A stretch of 64,000 nt of DNA from an uncultured Alphaproteobacteria bacterium (GCA_902607435.1 CACLJX010000001.1:74899-138898); one strand, 5' to 3'. Shown: positions 20,488 to 30,717, counted from the first letter of the stretch. Notes: a model not told the origin generated them from the sequence alone. Made by a program: numbers and translations.

Positions 20488-20712
20488 TTAACCAAACAAT
20501 ATAACTAAAGCAATAACCAGTGCAAAAAGTGCTATTGCTTCTACCAAAGCGAATCCTAACATTGTCATAGTAAAAACTTCACTTCTTGCAGCTGGATTTC
20601 GACCAACGGCTTCAATGAAAGATGAGAATATATTCCCAATACCAATTCCAGATCCAATTACGCCAATTACTGCTAAACCGGCTCCGATAACTTTTGCTGC
20701 TTCAATTTCCAT
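20488..20712 (-). CDS. atpE: ATP synthase F0 subunit c
   Basis: IGAGLAVIGVIGSGIGIGNIF...GRNPAARSE...ALVEAIALFALVIAL. Confidence 0.97.
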   Translation of the reverse strand: MEIEAAKVIGAGLAVIGVIGSGIGIGNIFSSFIEAVGRNPAARSEVFTMTMLGFALVEAIALFALVIALVILFG

Positions 20713-20727
20713 AAACCCTCCTTAATT

Positions 20728-21468
20728 TTAATGTAAGTGCAATGCATCGTTTATATATAAGCATGTTAATATAGCAAATACATAAGCTTGCAAAAAAGCG
20801 ATTAATATTTCTAAGCCGGTTAAAGCTACGATGAATGCTAAAGGCAAAAAACCAGCAAAGCCTAATGATACAACGAAACCAGCAAAGACTTTTAGTAATG
20901 TATGACCAGCCAGCATATTGGCAAACAGTCTTACAGATAAACTTATTGGCCGTGATAGATAAGAGATCACCTCTATTGGAATTAAAAGTGGAAGCATATA
21001 CCAAGGCAAACCAGGAATAATAAATAAAGAAAAATAATGAAAACCATGTTTTATAAATCCCAAAATAGTAACGCCTATAAATACTACTGCAGCCAATGCA
21101 AAAGTTACAATGATATGGCTAGTAAAAGTGAAACTATAAGGAATCATTCCGACCATGTTGCCAATAAGGACAAACATAAAGATAGTAAAAACAAAAGGGA
21201 AATATTTTCTACCTTCATTTCCTACAGTATCTTTAAGAAGTTGAGCTATAAAATCATAGGATAATTCTGAGAGCAGTTGAAGCCGGGAAGGCACAATAGC
21301 TCGTGTATTAACTGAGAAAGTTATAAATAAAGTTATAATGACAACAGTTATGATCATAGATATTGAAGAATTTGTAACTGATAAGTCTAAATTTCCTGAT
21401 TTTATATCTATTAAGGGAATGATTTCGAATTGTTCTAAAGGACTATGTTTTGTTTCTGATGATGACAT
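20728..21468 (-). CDS. atpB: ATP synthase F0 subunit a
   Basis: PLLIPIEVISYLSRPISLSVRLFANMLAGH; LEILIAFLQAYVFAIL. Confidence 0.97.
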   Translation of the reverse strand: MSSSETKHSPLEQFEIIPLIDIKSGNLDLSVTNSSISMIITVVIITLFITFSVNTRAIVPSRLQLLSELSYDFIAQLLKDTVGNEGRKYFPFVFTIFMFVLIGNMVGMIPYSFTFTSHIIVTFALAAVVFIGVTILGFIKHGFHYFSLFIIPGLPWYMLPLLIPIEVISYLSRPISLSVRLFANMLAGHTLLKVFAGFVVSLGFAGFLPLAFIVALTGLEILIAFLQAYVFAILTCLYINDALHLH

Positions 21469-21494
21469 AATATAAAAGTATAATATTTATAAAA

Positions 21495-21779
21495 TTATTG
21501 TTTTTCAATGCGACGCATTACACGATATATATTTAATAATCCAGCAAATGCGCCAAGAATGAAAAAAATAATTAAACCAAAAGGACTTGTTTCAAAGTAA
21601 TTATCCACAACAAGACCAATGCCCACTCCTACAACAAGTGTGGCAACAATTTCTGTACTTATCTTGAATCCAAAACTAGCCCCACTGTTTTTTGTATTTT
21701 GTGAAATATCAGTTTTATTTTTTTCATAATGTTGGATTTTTTTCTTTAAATTTTTTAATTTATTTTTTGAATTATTCAT
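21495..21779 (-). CDS. atpI: AtpI/AtpZ-like F0 assembly protein
   Basis: Two TM helices, GASFGFKISTEIVATLVVGVGIGLVVDNYF; precedes atpB. Confidence 0.85.
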   Translation of the reverse strand: MNNSKNKLKNLKKKIQHYEKNKTDISQNTKNSGASFGFKISTEIVATLVVGVGIGLVVDNYFETSPFGLIIFFILGAFAGLLNIYRVMRRIEKQ

Positions 21780-24405
21780 TTTGTTTTATATCAACCGCAC
21801 TTTCAAGATCAACAGAAACAATTTGTGATACTCCTTTTTCAGACATTGTAACTCCATAAAGCCTATCTACTCTGGCCATAGTAATTCTATGGTGCGTAAT
21901 TACTAAAAATTTAGTTAAAGATGTTTTTGCTATTTCTTCTACAAGAGAACAGAAACGATCTACATTTGTATCATCTAAAGGAGCATCAACTTCATCTAGT
22001 ACACAAATCGGAGCAGGATTTGAAAGAAATACGGCGAATAATAAAGAAAGTGCTGTTAGTGCTTGTTCACCACCAGATAACAAAGTTAAATTTTGTAATT
22101 TTTTTCCAGGAGGACTAGCATAAACTTCTAAACCTGCTTGTAGAGGATCACTTTCATCTGTAAATTTTAAATAAGCTTTTCCTCCTCCAAATAATTGAAC
22201 AAATAATTTTTGAAAATTTTCATTTACAATGCCATAGGCAGCTAATAATCTTTGACGTCCTTCTGTATTTAATTTATTAATTGCTTCTCTCAATTTAGAA
22301 ATAGCAGCAAGAAGGTCAGATTGATCTTTTTTAATTTTATTTACCTTTTCTTCTAATTCTTTGGCCTCTTGTTCTGCAAGTAAATTAACACCACCTAATC
22401 GCTCTTGTTCAGCAATTAACCGCTCAAGTCTTTTTTCTAAGTATTCTGAGGAAAGAAGGGGTTTATTTGGATTAATTTTTGCTAATTCATATAATTCTTC
22501 TAAAGAAACAGCAAGACGTTCTTTTACCTGTTCAGTTAATTGTTTAATAGTTTCATCATGTTTAGCCATGATACCTTCTATTTTAATTTTTTCTTCTCTG
22601 AGTTCATTTAAACGAACTTCTTCTAATTTTAATTTTTTATTTTTTTCATTTGCCAATCTTTCAGTATTTTGAAGATTTGATATAATATTTTCATATTCTT
22701 TTTTATTAGATTGGATTAATTTATTAAGTCTTTGTTTTTCGAAGGAAATATTTTTTGGCATGGTTTGCATCTTTGTTAAATCCTTTTTTAAATTATTTTG
22801 ACGATCAATTAATTCTTTTATTCTGTTTTGAGCTGTGTTTTTAATTTCCTGCCATGATTTTTCTTCAATAGATAACTGCTTCAATCTTCTATTTTTAAGT
22901 TGCTCTAATACAGCTTTTGTTGATGCATTTTGTTTACCTTTTGATGTAAATCCATCCCATCTCCATATTTCTCCCAATTCACTAACTAGTATTTGTCCAT
23001 CGGATAAATTATTCTGTAGGGTTTCGATATTTTTTTTATCTTTGATCAGACCGATAAAATCTAATCTTTTTTTTAGATTTTCTGGAGCTTTAATTAATGA
23101 AGAAAGAGGAACTATTTCTTTTGGAAATACTGATTTATAATTTTTATTTGATAATATTTTCCAGAATGAAGATTGTTTTTCATTAATAGAGGCCATTAGT
23201 TCATCAGCAAATATAGATGCTAATGCATTTTCATAACCATCTTCAAAGTTTAAATAATTAATAATTGGATTGTTATTTTCTTTTGAACCAGTTGAGGTAT
23301 TTGATATATCTATTTCTTCTTGAAAGAGATCCCCTTGTTGTTTTTCTAGGAAGGTTTTTTCTTCCAATAATTTTAATAGATTGTCTTTTGAATCTTCTAG
23401 TAAAAACTGCTCTCTACTAACATCATTATTAATTTGTTCAATTCTAATTTGTATCTCTTCCACCGCATTTTTTGCTCTTTCAATTTCTTTTTCTTGGTTA
23501 ACCAAATTAATTGAATTTTTCTGCAATTCTGATGCTATATTACTTTCATGTTTTCTTAGTTCTGGTAATTGTTGTTGAATATTTTCATAATTGACATTAT
23601 TTGAAGCTACTATTTGAGTTTGATCAGCAACTAGTTTCTTCTGCAAAGAAAGTCTATTTTCAATTTCTTTGATCTTTTCTTTTTCCGTTTCCCATCTTTG
23701 ATAAAAAACAGTAGCTCTAGCACGGCTAATATCGTTTTGAATATTTTTATAACGTTTCGCTTGTCTTGATTGTTTTATTAAAAGTTCTAATTGTTCTTCC
23801 TGTGTTTTTAAAACATCTTTCACTCGTTCGAGATTATTTTCAGTAGAATTTAATCTTAGTTCAGCATCATGTCGACGCGAATGGAGACCGGTAATACCAG
23901 CAGCTTCTTCTAGAAGCAATCGGCGTTGTTCAGGTTTTGCAGCAATTATAGCTCCAATACGTCCCTGACTAACCATCGAGGTTGATCTAGCCCCAGTAGC
24001 TGCATCTGCAAATAGTAACTGAACATCTTTTAGTCTAACTTCTTTGCCATTAACTCTATATTCAGAACCTTCTCCTCTCCAAATTCTTCTAGTTACTTCT
24101 ATTTCACTGGAAAAATTAAACAGACTAGGTGCTTTTCGTTCAGTGTTATCTAGATCAAGAGTTACTTCAGCAATGTCCCATGCTGTACGTTCGGATGTTC
24201 CATTGAAAATAACATCATCAAGCTCGCTTCCACGCATTTGTTTTGGAGATAATTCACCCATCACAAAACGAAAAGCTTCAACTAAATTAGATTTACCACA
24301 ACCATTAGGTCCAACAATACCAGTCAGGCCTTGTTCAATAATTATTTCAGTGGGTTCTACAAAAGATTTAAAGCCTTTAACTTTAAGTTTTTTAAATTTA
24401 ATCAT
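21772..24405 (-). CDS. smc: Chromosome segregation SMC protein (short, 877 aa)
   Basis: KLKVKGFKSFVEPTEI...GIVGPNGCGKSNLVEAFRFVMGE; TLLSGGEQALTALSLLFAVF, CVLDEVDAPLDDTNVDRFC. Confidence 0.95.
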   Translation of the reverse strand: MIKFKKLKVKGFKSFVEPTEIIIEQGLTGIVGPNGCGKSNLVEAFRFVMGELSPKQMRGSELDDVIFNGTSERTAWDIAEVTLDLDNTERKAPSLFNFSSEIEVTRRIWRGEGSEYRVNGKEVRLKDVQLLFADAATGARSTSMVSQGRIGAIIAAKPEQRRLLLEEAAGITGLHSRRHDAELRLNSTENNLERVKDVLKTQEEQLELLIKQSRQAKRYKNIQNDISRARATVFYQRWETEKEKIKEIENRLSLQKKLVADQTQIVASNNVNYENIQQQLPELRKHESNIASELQKNSINLVNQEKEIERAKNAVEEIQIRIEQINNDVSREQFLLEDSKDNLLKLLEEKTFLEKQQGDLFQEEIDISNTSTGSKENNNPIINYLNFEDGYENALASIFADELMASINEKQSSFWKILSNKNYKSVFPKEIVPLSSLIKAPENLKKRLDFIGLIKDKKNIETLQNNLSDGQILVSELGEIWRWDGFTSKGKQNASTKAVLEQLKNRRLKQLSIEEKSWQEIKNTAQNRIKELIDRQNNLKKDLTKMQTMPKNISFEKQRLNKLIQSNKKEYENIISNLQNTERLANEKNKKLKLEEVRLNELREEKIKIEGIMAKHDETIKQLTEQVKERLAVSLEELYELAKINPNKPLLSSEYLEKRLERLIAEQERLGGVNLLAEQEAKELEEKVNKIKKDQSDLLAAISKLREAINKLNTEGRQRLLAAYGIVNENFQKLFVQLFGGGKAYLKFTDESDPLQAGLEVYASPPGKKLQNLTLLSGGEQALTALSLLFAVFLSNPAPICVLDEVDAPLDDTNVDRFCSLVEEIAKTSLTKFLVITHHRITMARVDRLYGVTMSEKGVSQIVSVDLESAVDIKQNE

Positions 24406-25036
24406 CTATTTCAGATAGAAGTTTGTCAATAATTTGTTTGAAATCTTTAAAAGGTTTATTGCCTTCAACCAATAAGCCATTAATTAAAAAAGAAGGTGTT
24501 GATTTTATGTTGAATTCACTTTGGGCATCCATTAACCCTTGTAAAATTTTTTTTTCAAGATCTACATTTTTAATACATATATTAAATTCTTCTTTTTTCA
24601 TGCCCCCACTTTGCATTATTTTATAGAGTTCTTGCGTAGTTTTTTTATTTTCTCTAGAAACCCATTTGGATTGAAGCTGATATAAAGCTTGTGAATATTG
24701 ATAATGAAGATCTTCAGGAATGCAATGGAGTACCATACTTCCTAATAGAGCTGGATAATTAAAAGGAAAATCTCTAAATACGATTTTTATTTTTCCTGTA
24801 TTAACATATTCATTAATTAATTGGGGCAGAGTATTAAGATGGAAATCAGCACAATGGCTACAGGACAATGAAGCGTATTCTATAATGGTTACTGGAGCAT
24901 TATTATCACCAATAACAAAATCATCGTCATTTAAAGTGAGAACAGATTTGGATAATACGGCAAAAGAGACTAAGAATAAAAACAAAAAAACATATAGGTA
25001 AAATTTTGCTAAAATAATATTAACAAATTTATTCAT
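24398..25036 (-). CDS. DsbA family thioredoxin-fold protein
   Basis: IGDNNAPVTIIEYASLSCSHCADFH (CSHC), STPSFLINGLLVEG. Confidence 0.92.
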   Translation of the reverse strand: MNKFVNIILAKFYLYVFLFLFLVSFAVLSKSVLTLNDDDFVIGDNNAPVTIIEYASLSCSHCADFHLNTLPQLINEYVNTGKIKIVFRDFPFNYPALLGSMVLHCIPEDLHYQYSQALYQLQSKWVSRENKKTTQELYKIMQSGGMKKEEFNICIKNVDLEKKILQGLMDAQSEFNIKSTPSFLINGLLVEGNKPFKDFKQIIDKLLSEIDD

Positions 25037-25557
25037 TTATTTTCTTCATTTGAAATAGATAACTCTAGATTTAGCAGTGATTCTTCCAATTTCTTATCAT
25101 TAATTTTTAAAGTTTTGTTTTTTATTTTAATTTTTTTTTGTTTAATTTGGTCAGTATTTGGTAAAGTTTTTTTTGATGGAAATTTATTGAATTTTAATAT
25201 TTTTTGATGGATTTTTATTCCATGTATAGCTTTATATCCAAAAAATGAATTTATTTTCTCAATGATTTTATTTTGAAAGTGTTGAAACTCTATTGCTGCA
25301 GCTGGAGTGACATCAACATGTAAATATTTTTCATAGATTAATTCCCCGTTTTTATCAGAAGACATCGGTATAGATGTGATTTTATTAGGCTGCGAATGTT
25401 TATTAAAAAATATACCAACAATCTCGGGCCATTTTGCATGTATTGTGTAATCTAATTTTCCAAATTTGTATAATATGTTCTGATTTATTGATTTTAGAGA
25501 TTCACTTATTTTAAGGGGTTTAAAGTTTCTATTTTTTTCTGATTTGGTGAACTTCAT
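25033..25557 (-). CDS. DUF721/DciA family protein
   Basis: KWPEIVGIFFNKHSQPNKI...LHVDVTPAAAIEFQHFQNKIIEKINSFFGYKAI. Confidence 0.8.
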   Translation of the reverse strand: MKFTKSEKNRNFKPLKISESLKSINQNILYKFGKLDYTIHAKWPEIVGIFFNKHSQPNKITSIPMSSDKNGELIYEKYLHVDVTPAAAIEFQHFQNKIIEKINSFFGYKAIHGIKIHQKILKFNKFPSKKTLPNTDQIKQKKIKIKNKTLKINDKKLEESLLNLELSISNEENK

Positions 25558-25604
25558 AATTTGTTTTATTATTATAGTATCAAATTATGATATCAATAAA
25601 TTAA

Positions 25605-26681
25605 ATGAAATTAGTCAACAAGAAAGAAAAGCAAATAATTAATAAGCTTCTTATATGGTACAAAACAAATCAAAGAATATTACCATGGAGGGTTTTGTTT
25701 AAGAATAATTTGCCTAATCCATATTATGTAATGATCAGCGAATTTATGCTTCAACAAACAACAGTTAATTCAGTTATTCCTAAGTTTAATAAATTTATCA
25801 AAATATGGCCAAATATAAAGAGTTTAAGCATAGCTAAGGAAGCTCATATTCTGAAAGTCTGGTCAGGTTTAGGATATTATGCGAGAGCAAAAAATTTATT
25901 TAAATCAATAAAAATTATATCAAAAAGTAATAAAAATGTTGTTCCTAATGAATATAATAACTTAATTCAATTACCAGGGATAGGCGATTATACAGCTAAA
26001 GCTATTTTAGGTATTGCTTATAATATATCTGTAATGCCTGTAGATGCTAATATAGAAAGAATAATTTCAAGAATTTATGGCTTATCCAAACCAATTATTA
26101 ATATAAAATATGATATACTGAATTGTGCAACTAAATTAATTTCAAAAAAACAAACAAGTAATCTTATCCAAGCATTTATGGATTATGGATCACTGATTTG
26201 TTTACCTAATAAACCAAAATGTAACAAATGTATTATATCAACACAATGCATTGCTTTTAAAAAAAATATTACAGAATTAATACCTTTGAAGAAGAAAAAA
26301 ACAAAAATAAAACTTCAAAAAGTGACCAGGGCATACATTATTATTAATGAGTGTAAAGAAATATTAGTAAGGAGACGAGCACCTTTCGGCATGTTACAAT
26401 CTATGCTTGAAGTACCAAATGATAAATGGGTAACTAATAATAAACTTCTTAAAAAAGACAAGATTGCAACATTAGTTTCAAAAAAATATTATATAATTAA
26501 AAATAAATTTATTTATTCGTTTAGCCATTTTGATCTTGTTGTAAAAATTTATTATACTTCAGTTAAAAAAAGAAAAATAAAGAATCACTTTTGGATTTCA
26601 TTAAATAAAATACCACAATCAGGCATGCCTACAATAATGAAAAAATTAACGAGGGTTTATCAGAGCTCAATTAAACGTTAA
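25605..26681 (+). CDS. mutY: A/G-specific adenine glycosylase
   Basis: RILPWR, EFMLQQTTVNSVIP, LPGIGDYTAKAI, VDANIERIISR, Fe-S Cys cluster CLPNKPKCNKCIISTQC. Confidence 0.95.
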   Translation: MKLVNKKEKQIINKLLIWYKTNQRILPWRVLFKNNLPNPYYVMISEFMLQQTTVNSVIPKFNKFIKIWPNIKSLSIAKEAHILKVWSGLGYYARAKNLFKSIKIISKSNKNVVPNEYNNLIQLPGIGDYTAKAILGIAYNISVMPVDANIERIISRIYGLSKPIINIKYDILNCATKLISKKQTSNLIQAFMDYGSLICLPNKPKCNKCIISTQCIAFKKNITELIPLKKKKTKIKLQKVTRAYIIINECKEILVRRRAPFGMLQSMLEVPNDKWVTNNKLLKKDKIATLVSKKYYIIKNKFIYSFSHFDLVVKIYYTSVKKRKIKNHFWISLNKIPQSGMPTIMKKLTRVYQSSIKR

Positions 26682-27746
26682 TTTTTTATTTCTGTATTGA
26701 TTTCTTAGTTCATCTAGAAGTACGTTTGACTTTTTATTTTGCAAATGCCAAAAATCCCATCCATTGCAACTTGGGAGTCCTTGTATTTTGGCTCCAACTT
26801 GGTGTATAGATCCAAATATTTTTTTGGAACTTATCGAGCCATCAATTTTAACTATTGCTTTATATTTATTTTTTGAATCAGTAAGAATTGCCCCAGGTGG
26901 AATAATACCTTGTTCAACTAATTCACCGAAAGGTACTTTTGGCAAATCTTTTCGACTTTGAGACATTTTGACAATTTCATCCTTGAATGATTTTGTTTCT
27001 GATAAACGTTTTTTTGCTAATGTAATATATTCACTATCTTGTTCTATGCCTATAAAATTTCTTTGTAATTTTTTTGCAACTACAGCTGTTGTTCCTGAGC
27101 CTAAAAAAGGATCTAAAATCAAATCATCTTTTTTTGATGAAGCTAGTATAATACGATATAATAAAGCTTCAGGTTTTTGTGTTGGATGAGATCGCTGATT
27201 ATTGTTTTTTCTAAGCCTTTCTTTTCCTGAGCAAATTGGAATATACCAATCACTACGCATTTGTTTTCCTTCATTTAATTCTTTTAAATTTTGATAATTA
27301 AAAGTGTATTTTATATTTCGTGATGTAGTACACCATAAAAGTGTTTCATGAGCATTAGTAAATCGTGTCCCTCTAAAGTTTGGCATTGGATTTGTTTTAT
27401 GCCAAATGATGTCGTTAAGTATCCAAAATCCTATATTTTGAATACAGGTACCAAGACGAAAAATATTATGATAACTACCAATTACCCATAATGAACCCCC
27501 ATCTTTTAATACTCGTTTGCATTCTGAAAGCCATAAAGATGAAAATTGATCGTACTCACTATAATTTTCAAATTGATCCCAATCATTTGTTACTGCTTCA
27601 ACTGTTGTCTGATCTGGTCTGTACAATGTATCTTTTAATTGCAAATTATAAGGAGGGTCAGCAAAAATCAAATCAACAGATTTATTAGGAATTGTTTTTA
27701 ATATTGCCAAGCTGTTTCCATGCAGAATTTTATTTAATATATTCAT
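26667..27746 (-). CDS. ccrM: CcrM-type adenine-specific DNA methyltransferase (predicted GANTC)
   Basis: FADPPYNLQL (DPPY), DLILDPFLGSGTTAVVAKKL, CcrM-type C-terminal domain VPFGELVEQGIIPPGAIL...SCNGWDFWH; ORF track begins 27785, start at 27746 (MNILNKILHGNSL) more likely. Confidence 0.93.
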   Translation of the reverse strand: MNILNKILHGNSLAILKTIPNKSVDLIFADPPYNLQLKDTLYRPDQTTVEAVTNDWDQFENYSEYDQFSSLWLSECKRVLKDGGSLWVIGSYHNIFRLGTCIQNIGFWILNDIIWHKTNPMPNFRGTRFTNAHETLLWCTTSRNIKYTFNYQNLKELNEGKQMRSDWYIPICSGKERLRKNNNQRSHPTQKPEALLYRIILASSKKDDLILDPFLGSGTTAVVAKKLQRNFIGIEQDSEYITLAKKRLSETKSFKDEIVKMSQSRKDLPKVPFGELVEQGIIPPGAILTDSKNKYKAIVKIDGSISSKKIFGSIHQVGAKIQGLPSCNGWDFWHLQNKKSNVLLDELRNQYRNKKLTFN

Positions 27747-27810
27747 AAAGAATAGAATCTTTATGCAGATATAAAAATTGGTCAATCTAACTTATCAACA
27801 GTAAGAATCA
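27747..27810 (-). promoter_or_regulatory. rnhB-ccrM intergenic segment with two GANTC sites (27755-27759, 27805-27809)
   Basis: Two GAATC occurrences within a 64-bp intergenic gap just 5' of ccrM. Confidence 0.5.
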
Positions 27811-28434
27811 TTATCTATGGATAAGTTTTTTTATAGGTTCAAAACTTTTTCTATGATGAAATGTTATCCCTTTTTTATAAATTTGTTCAATATGTTTTTT
27901 TGTCCCATAACCAGCATTTTTGTGCCAGTCATAATGTGGAAATTGTCTTCCAATTTTAGACATGTAGCGGTCACGATGAACTTTAGCTATAATTGAAGCA
28001 GTTGCTATTGTAATTGATTTTTGATCTCCTTTCACAATATTTTTGCAAGAAAAATTATTCAATTTTAAATTTATATTTCCATCAATAATAATATTACCTC
28101 CAGTATACTTGAGTTTATATACAGCTCTTTTCATAGATAGTTTTGTTGCTTCTAAAATATTAATAGCATCAATTTCTTGAACGCTAGCATAGCCTATAGC
28201 AAATTTAATAATATTGTTTCGTTTAAATTCAAAAATTATTTTTAATGCTTCTAATCTTTTTTTTTGAGTAAGATTTTTTGAATCATCAATAATTATTAAT
28301 TTATCTTTTGGTATCAAATAATCAAAAAAAATACATGCACAACTAACGACAGGGCCTGCCAAAGGGCCTCTTCCAACTTCGTCTATACCAATTACTGGTT
28401 TATTTAATAAGATCTCCTTATCAAAATTTGGCAA
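27811..28434 (-). CDS. rnhB: Ribonuclease HII
   Basis: VIGIDEVGRGPLAGPVVSCA; DSKNLTQKKR; ASIIAKVHRD. Confidence 0.97.
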   Translation of the reverse strand: MPNFDKEILLNKPVIGIDEVGRGPLAGPVVSCACIFFDYLIPKDKLIIIDDSKNLTQKKRLEALKIIFEFKRNNIIKFAIGYASVQEIDAINILEATKLSMKRAVYKLKYTGGNIIIDGNINLKLNNFSCKNIVKGDQKSITIATASIIAKVHRDRYMSKIGRQFPHYDWHKNAGYGTKKHIEQIYKKGITFHHRKSFEPIKKLIHR

Positions 28435-28437
28435 TAT

Positions 28438-28968
28438 TTATAGCTCCTGTAATCGAGGCATAATTTCTATAAAATTACAGGGTTGATAACGATTATCTAA
28501 TTGAAACTTGAGTATGTGGTCCCATGCGTCTTTGCAGGCGCTTTTAGAGCCAGGAAGAGCAAAAACATATGTTCCTTTTAAAAGAGCACCGAGGGCACGT
28601 GACTGAATTGTAGATGTTCCAATTTTTGAAAAACTGATTTGTCTAAATAATTCTCCAAAACCATCAATAGTTTTTTCAGCTATTTCATTTATGGCTTCTG
28701 GAGTAGAGTCTCGCCCTGTCAAACCTGTCCCTCCAGTTGTAATAATAGCATCTATTAATTTGTTTGATGACCAATTTAAAATAATTTTTTTTATTAAAGG
28801 AATATCGTCTGTGATGATCTGTCTTTTAAAAACCTTATGTCCAAAATTTATTATCCTTTCTTCCAAAAGATTACCAGAAATATCATCTTTAAAATTTCGT
28901 GAATCAGAGATGGTTAATATTGCAATATTTATACTTATGAATTTTTTTTTCTTATTAATTGAAGACAT
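28438..28968 (-). CDS. MoaB/MogA family molybdenum cofactor protein
   Basis: ILTISDSRNFKDDISGNLLEE, TTGGTGLTGRDSTPEAI, FALPGSKSACKDAW. Confidence 0.93.
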   Translation of the reverse strand: MSSINKKKKFISINIAILTISDSRNFKDDISGNLLEERIINFGHKVFKRQIITDDIPLIKKIILNWSSNKLIDAIITTGGTGLTGRDSTPEAINEIAEKTIDGFGELFRQISFSKIGTSTIQSRALGALLKGTYVFALPGSKSACKDAWDHILKFQLDNRYQPCNFIEIMPRLQEL

Positions 28969-28974
28969 TTTATA

Positions 28975-30717
28975 TTAATAAATTGGATTTTTTCCTTTGG
29001 CTAGCATTTCTAAAGAATTTGATTTTTTTCCAAGTCTATCATTGTATATCCAATATTTTGTCAATACTTTTTCAATAAACCAACGTGTTTCTCGAGAAGG
29101 AATGCTCTCCATAAAAAGAAGAGGATCATTAAGATAATTTGTATTTAATTGCCATTTTTTTAAATTACCAGGACCTCCATTGTAGGCAGCCGTAAGAAAA
29201 ATTAAGTTGTTTTGAATTAGATCCATTTTCATTAAATATTCAATATATTCTTGTCCTACTGCTAGATTGATTTCAGGTACTTTTAAAATATCTGAATTAT
29301 TTCTTTGAACTAATTTATTTGTTGATATAAATTTTGCTGTTCTTGGCATAATTTGCATAAGTCCGATAGCACCTTGAGAACTTTTGGCATATATATTGAA
29401 TGTTGATTCCTGATGCATAAATGCATAAATTAACGCGGGCTCAATGCTAAATCCGTTGGCAGGCTTCCACAGAGGAATTGGATAAAAATATTTGACAGGT
29501 AAATCAACCCCATATTGCGCAAGTTTGTTAGCAATTTTTAATTGAGTATATGCAAGATTAAAATATTGGGCAATATCTAATGACCACATTGCAACTTCTT
29601 TATTCATTACAGAATTAATTTTTACTATTTCATTTTCTAATTCTTGTAACAATCCAATCTGAATAAGAGCCTGTATTCTTTTGCCTGAAGGCAATAGAAA
29701 AATCTTATTTTTAGTTTGTGAGTCTATTGTTTTTGAAGACCATTCAATTGGTTTTTCTACTCCTAAGATTTGGTTTGCTATTGTTCCGTAAAAACTATGC
29801 GGATTTTTTCCAGCTTTTTTTAGCCAAAAATTAATATCTTTATATTGATTTAATTCTGCATAAGCCCGGGCAGCCCAAAAACTTCCTGAAGATTGATGCC
29901 AAACATCTTCTTTTAATGAAACAGCAAAATTTGTAAAAAATTCAGCAGCTAGTTTATAATCTTTTAATCGCCACGCTGATAATCCAGCTGTCCAGTTAGC
30001 ATAAGGAACATATACATCAGATTTCCCAAGTGCTTCGATTGCAAATTGTATGGCAAGCTCATTTTTATCGGAAAGAAAATAACCTTTTGCAATTAACTCT
30101 TTTTGTTGATCAATTTCAACTTGGTCTAATAACAGGTTTACGTCACGTTGTTTTAATAATTTAGCAGCTCCAGTAGGCCAACCTCTGTTCACTCTTGATT
30201 TAATGGCGTTAATTAGTTTTCTTTTTTCAGTTAATTGTGCTTTAGAAAGTTTTTTTGTACTTTTATATTTATTAGAGGTTTTTTTTAGCAAAGGAGTTTC
30301 ATTAATAATGCCAATTACTTTAGAGGGAGAATTTGGTCTTTTATATCCTTTTGGCATACGACGAATTGCTAAACGATAAATTCTTTTTGCTTGTGGGTGA
30401 TCATTATATCGTTGAAGCCAACTAGATAATTCTAGAAATTGCGAGCGATAACATTTAGGATGCAAATATCGTTGCGCCAAAACATGTCCCATTAAAATTT
30501 TATTATTTATATTTAATATGTGTTTATTAGCTAATTTCCATTTACAATTTTCTTGAAATTGAAATATTTTTCGATAGTGGATCACATCTTTTTCTGTAAG
30601 AATAGATTTAGAAAATATATCAAAATATTTTTTGGATATTTCTAAATTCACAATTGCAGATTTGCTTGAAGTAGTAACAAAAATAACAATTATAATAAGG
30701 ATTTTGGAAATATTCAT
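28975..30717 (-). CDS. Soluble lytic murein transglycosylase family protein
   Basis: C-terminal LT domain: ALIYAFMHQESTFNIYAKSSQGAIGLMQIMP, TAAYNGGPGNLKKW; alternative upstream start at 30744. Confidence 0.92.
   Translation of the reverse strand: MNISKILIIIVIFVTTSSKSAIVNLEISKKYFDIFSKSILTEKDVIHYRKIFQFQENCKWKLANKHILNINNKILMGHVLAQRYLHPKCYRSQFLELSSWLQRYNDHPQAKRIYRLAIRRMPKGYKRPNSPSKVIGIINETPLLKKTSNKYKSTKKLSKAQLTEKRKLINAIKSRVNRGWPTGAAKLLKQRDVNLLLDQVEIDQQKELIAKGYFLSDKNELAIQFAIEALGKSDVYVPYANWTAGLSAWRLKDYKLAAEFFTNFAVSLKEDVWHQSSGSFWAARAYAELNQYKDINFWLKKAGKNPHSFYGTIANQILGVEKPIEWSSKTIDSQTKNKIFLLPSGKRIQALIQIGLLQELENEIVKINSVMNKEVAMWSLDIAQYFNLAYTQLKIANKLAQYGVDLPVKYFYPIPLWKPANGFSIEPALIYAFMHQESTFNIYAKSSQGAIGLMQIMPRTAKFISTNKLVQRNNSDILKVPEINLAVGQEYIEYLMKMDLIQNNLIFLTAAYNGGPGNLKKWQLNTNYLNDPLLFMESIPSRETRWFIEKVLTKYWIYNDRLGKKSNSLEMLAKGKNPIY

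Noticed and set aside
20702-21004. 100-aa ORF on the same strand as atpB, different frame
   Set aside because: Out-of-frame reading of conserved atpB; atpB itself is unambiguous.
26667-26681. 15-nt convergent overlap of mutY and ccrM 3' ends
   Set aside because: Ordinary compaction in a dense genome; no evidence of a dedicated regulatory role.
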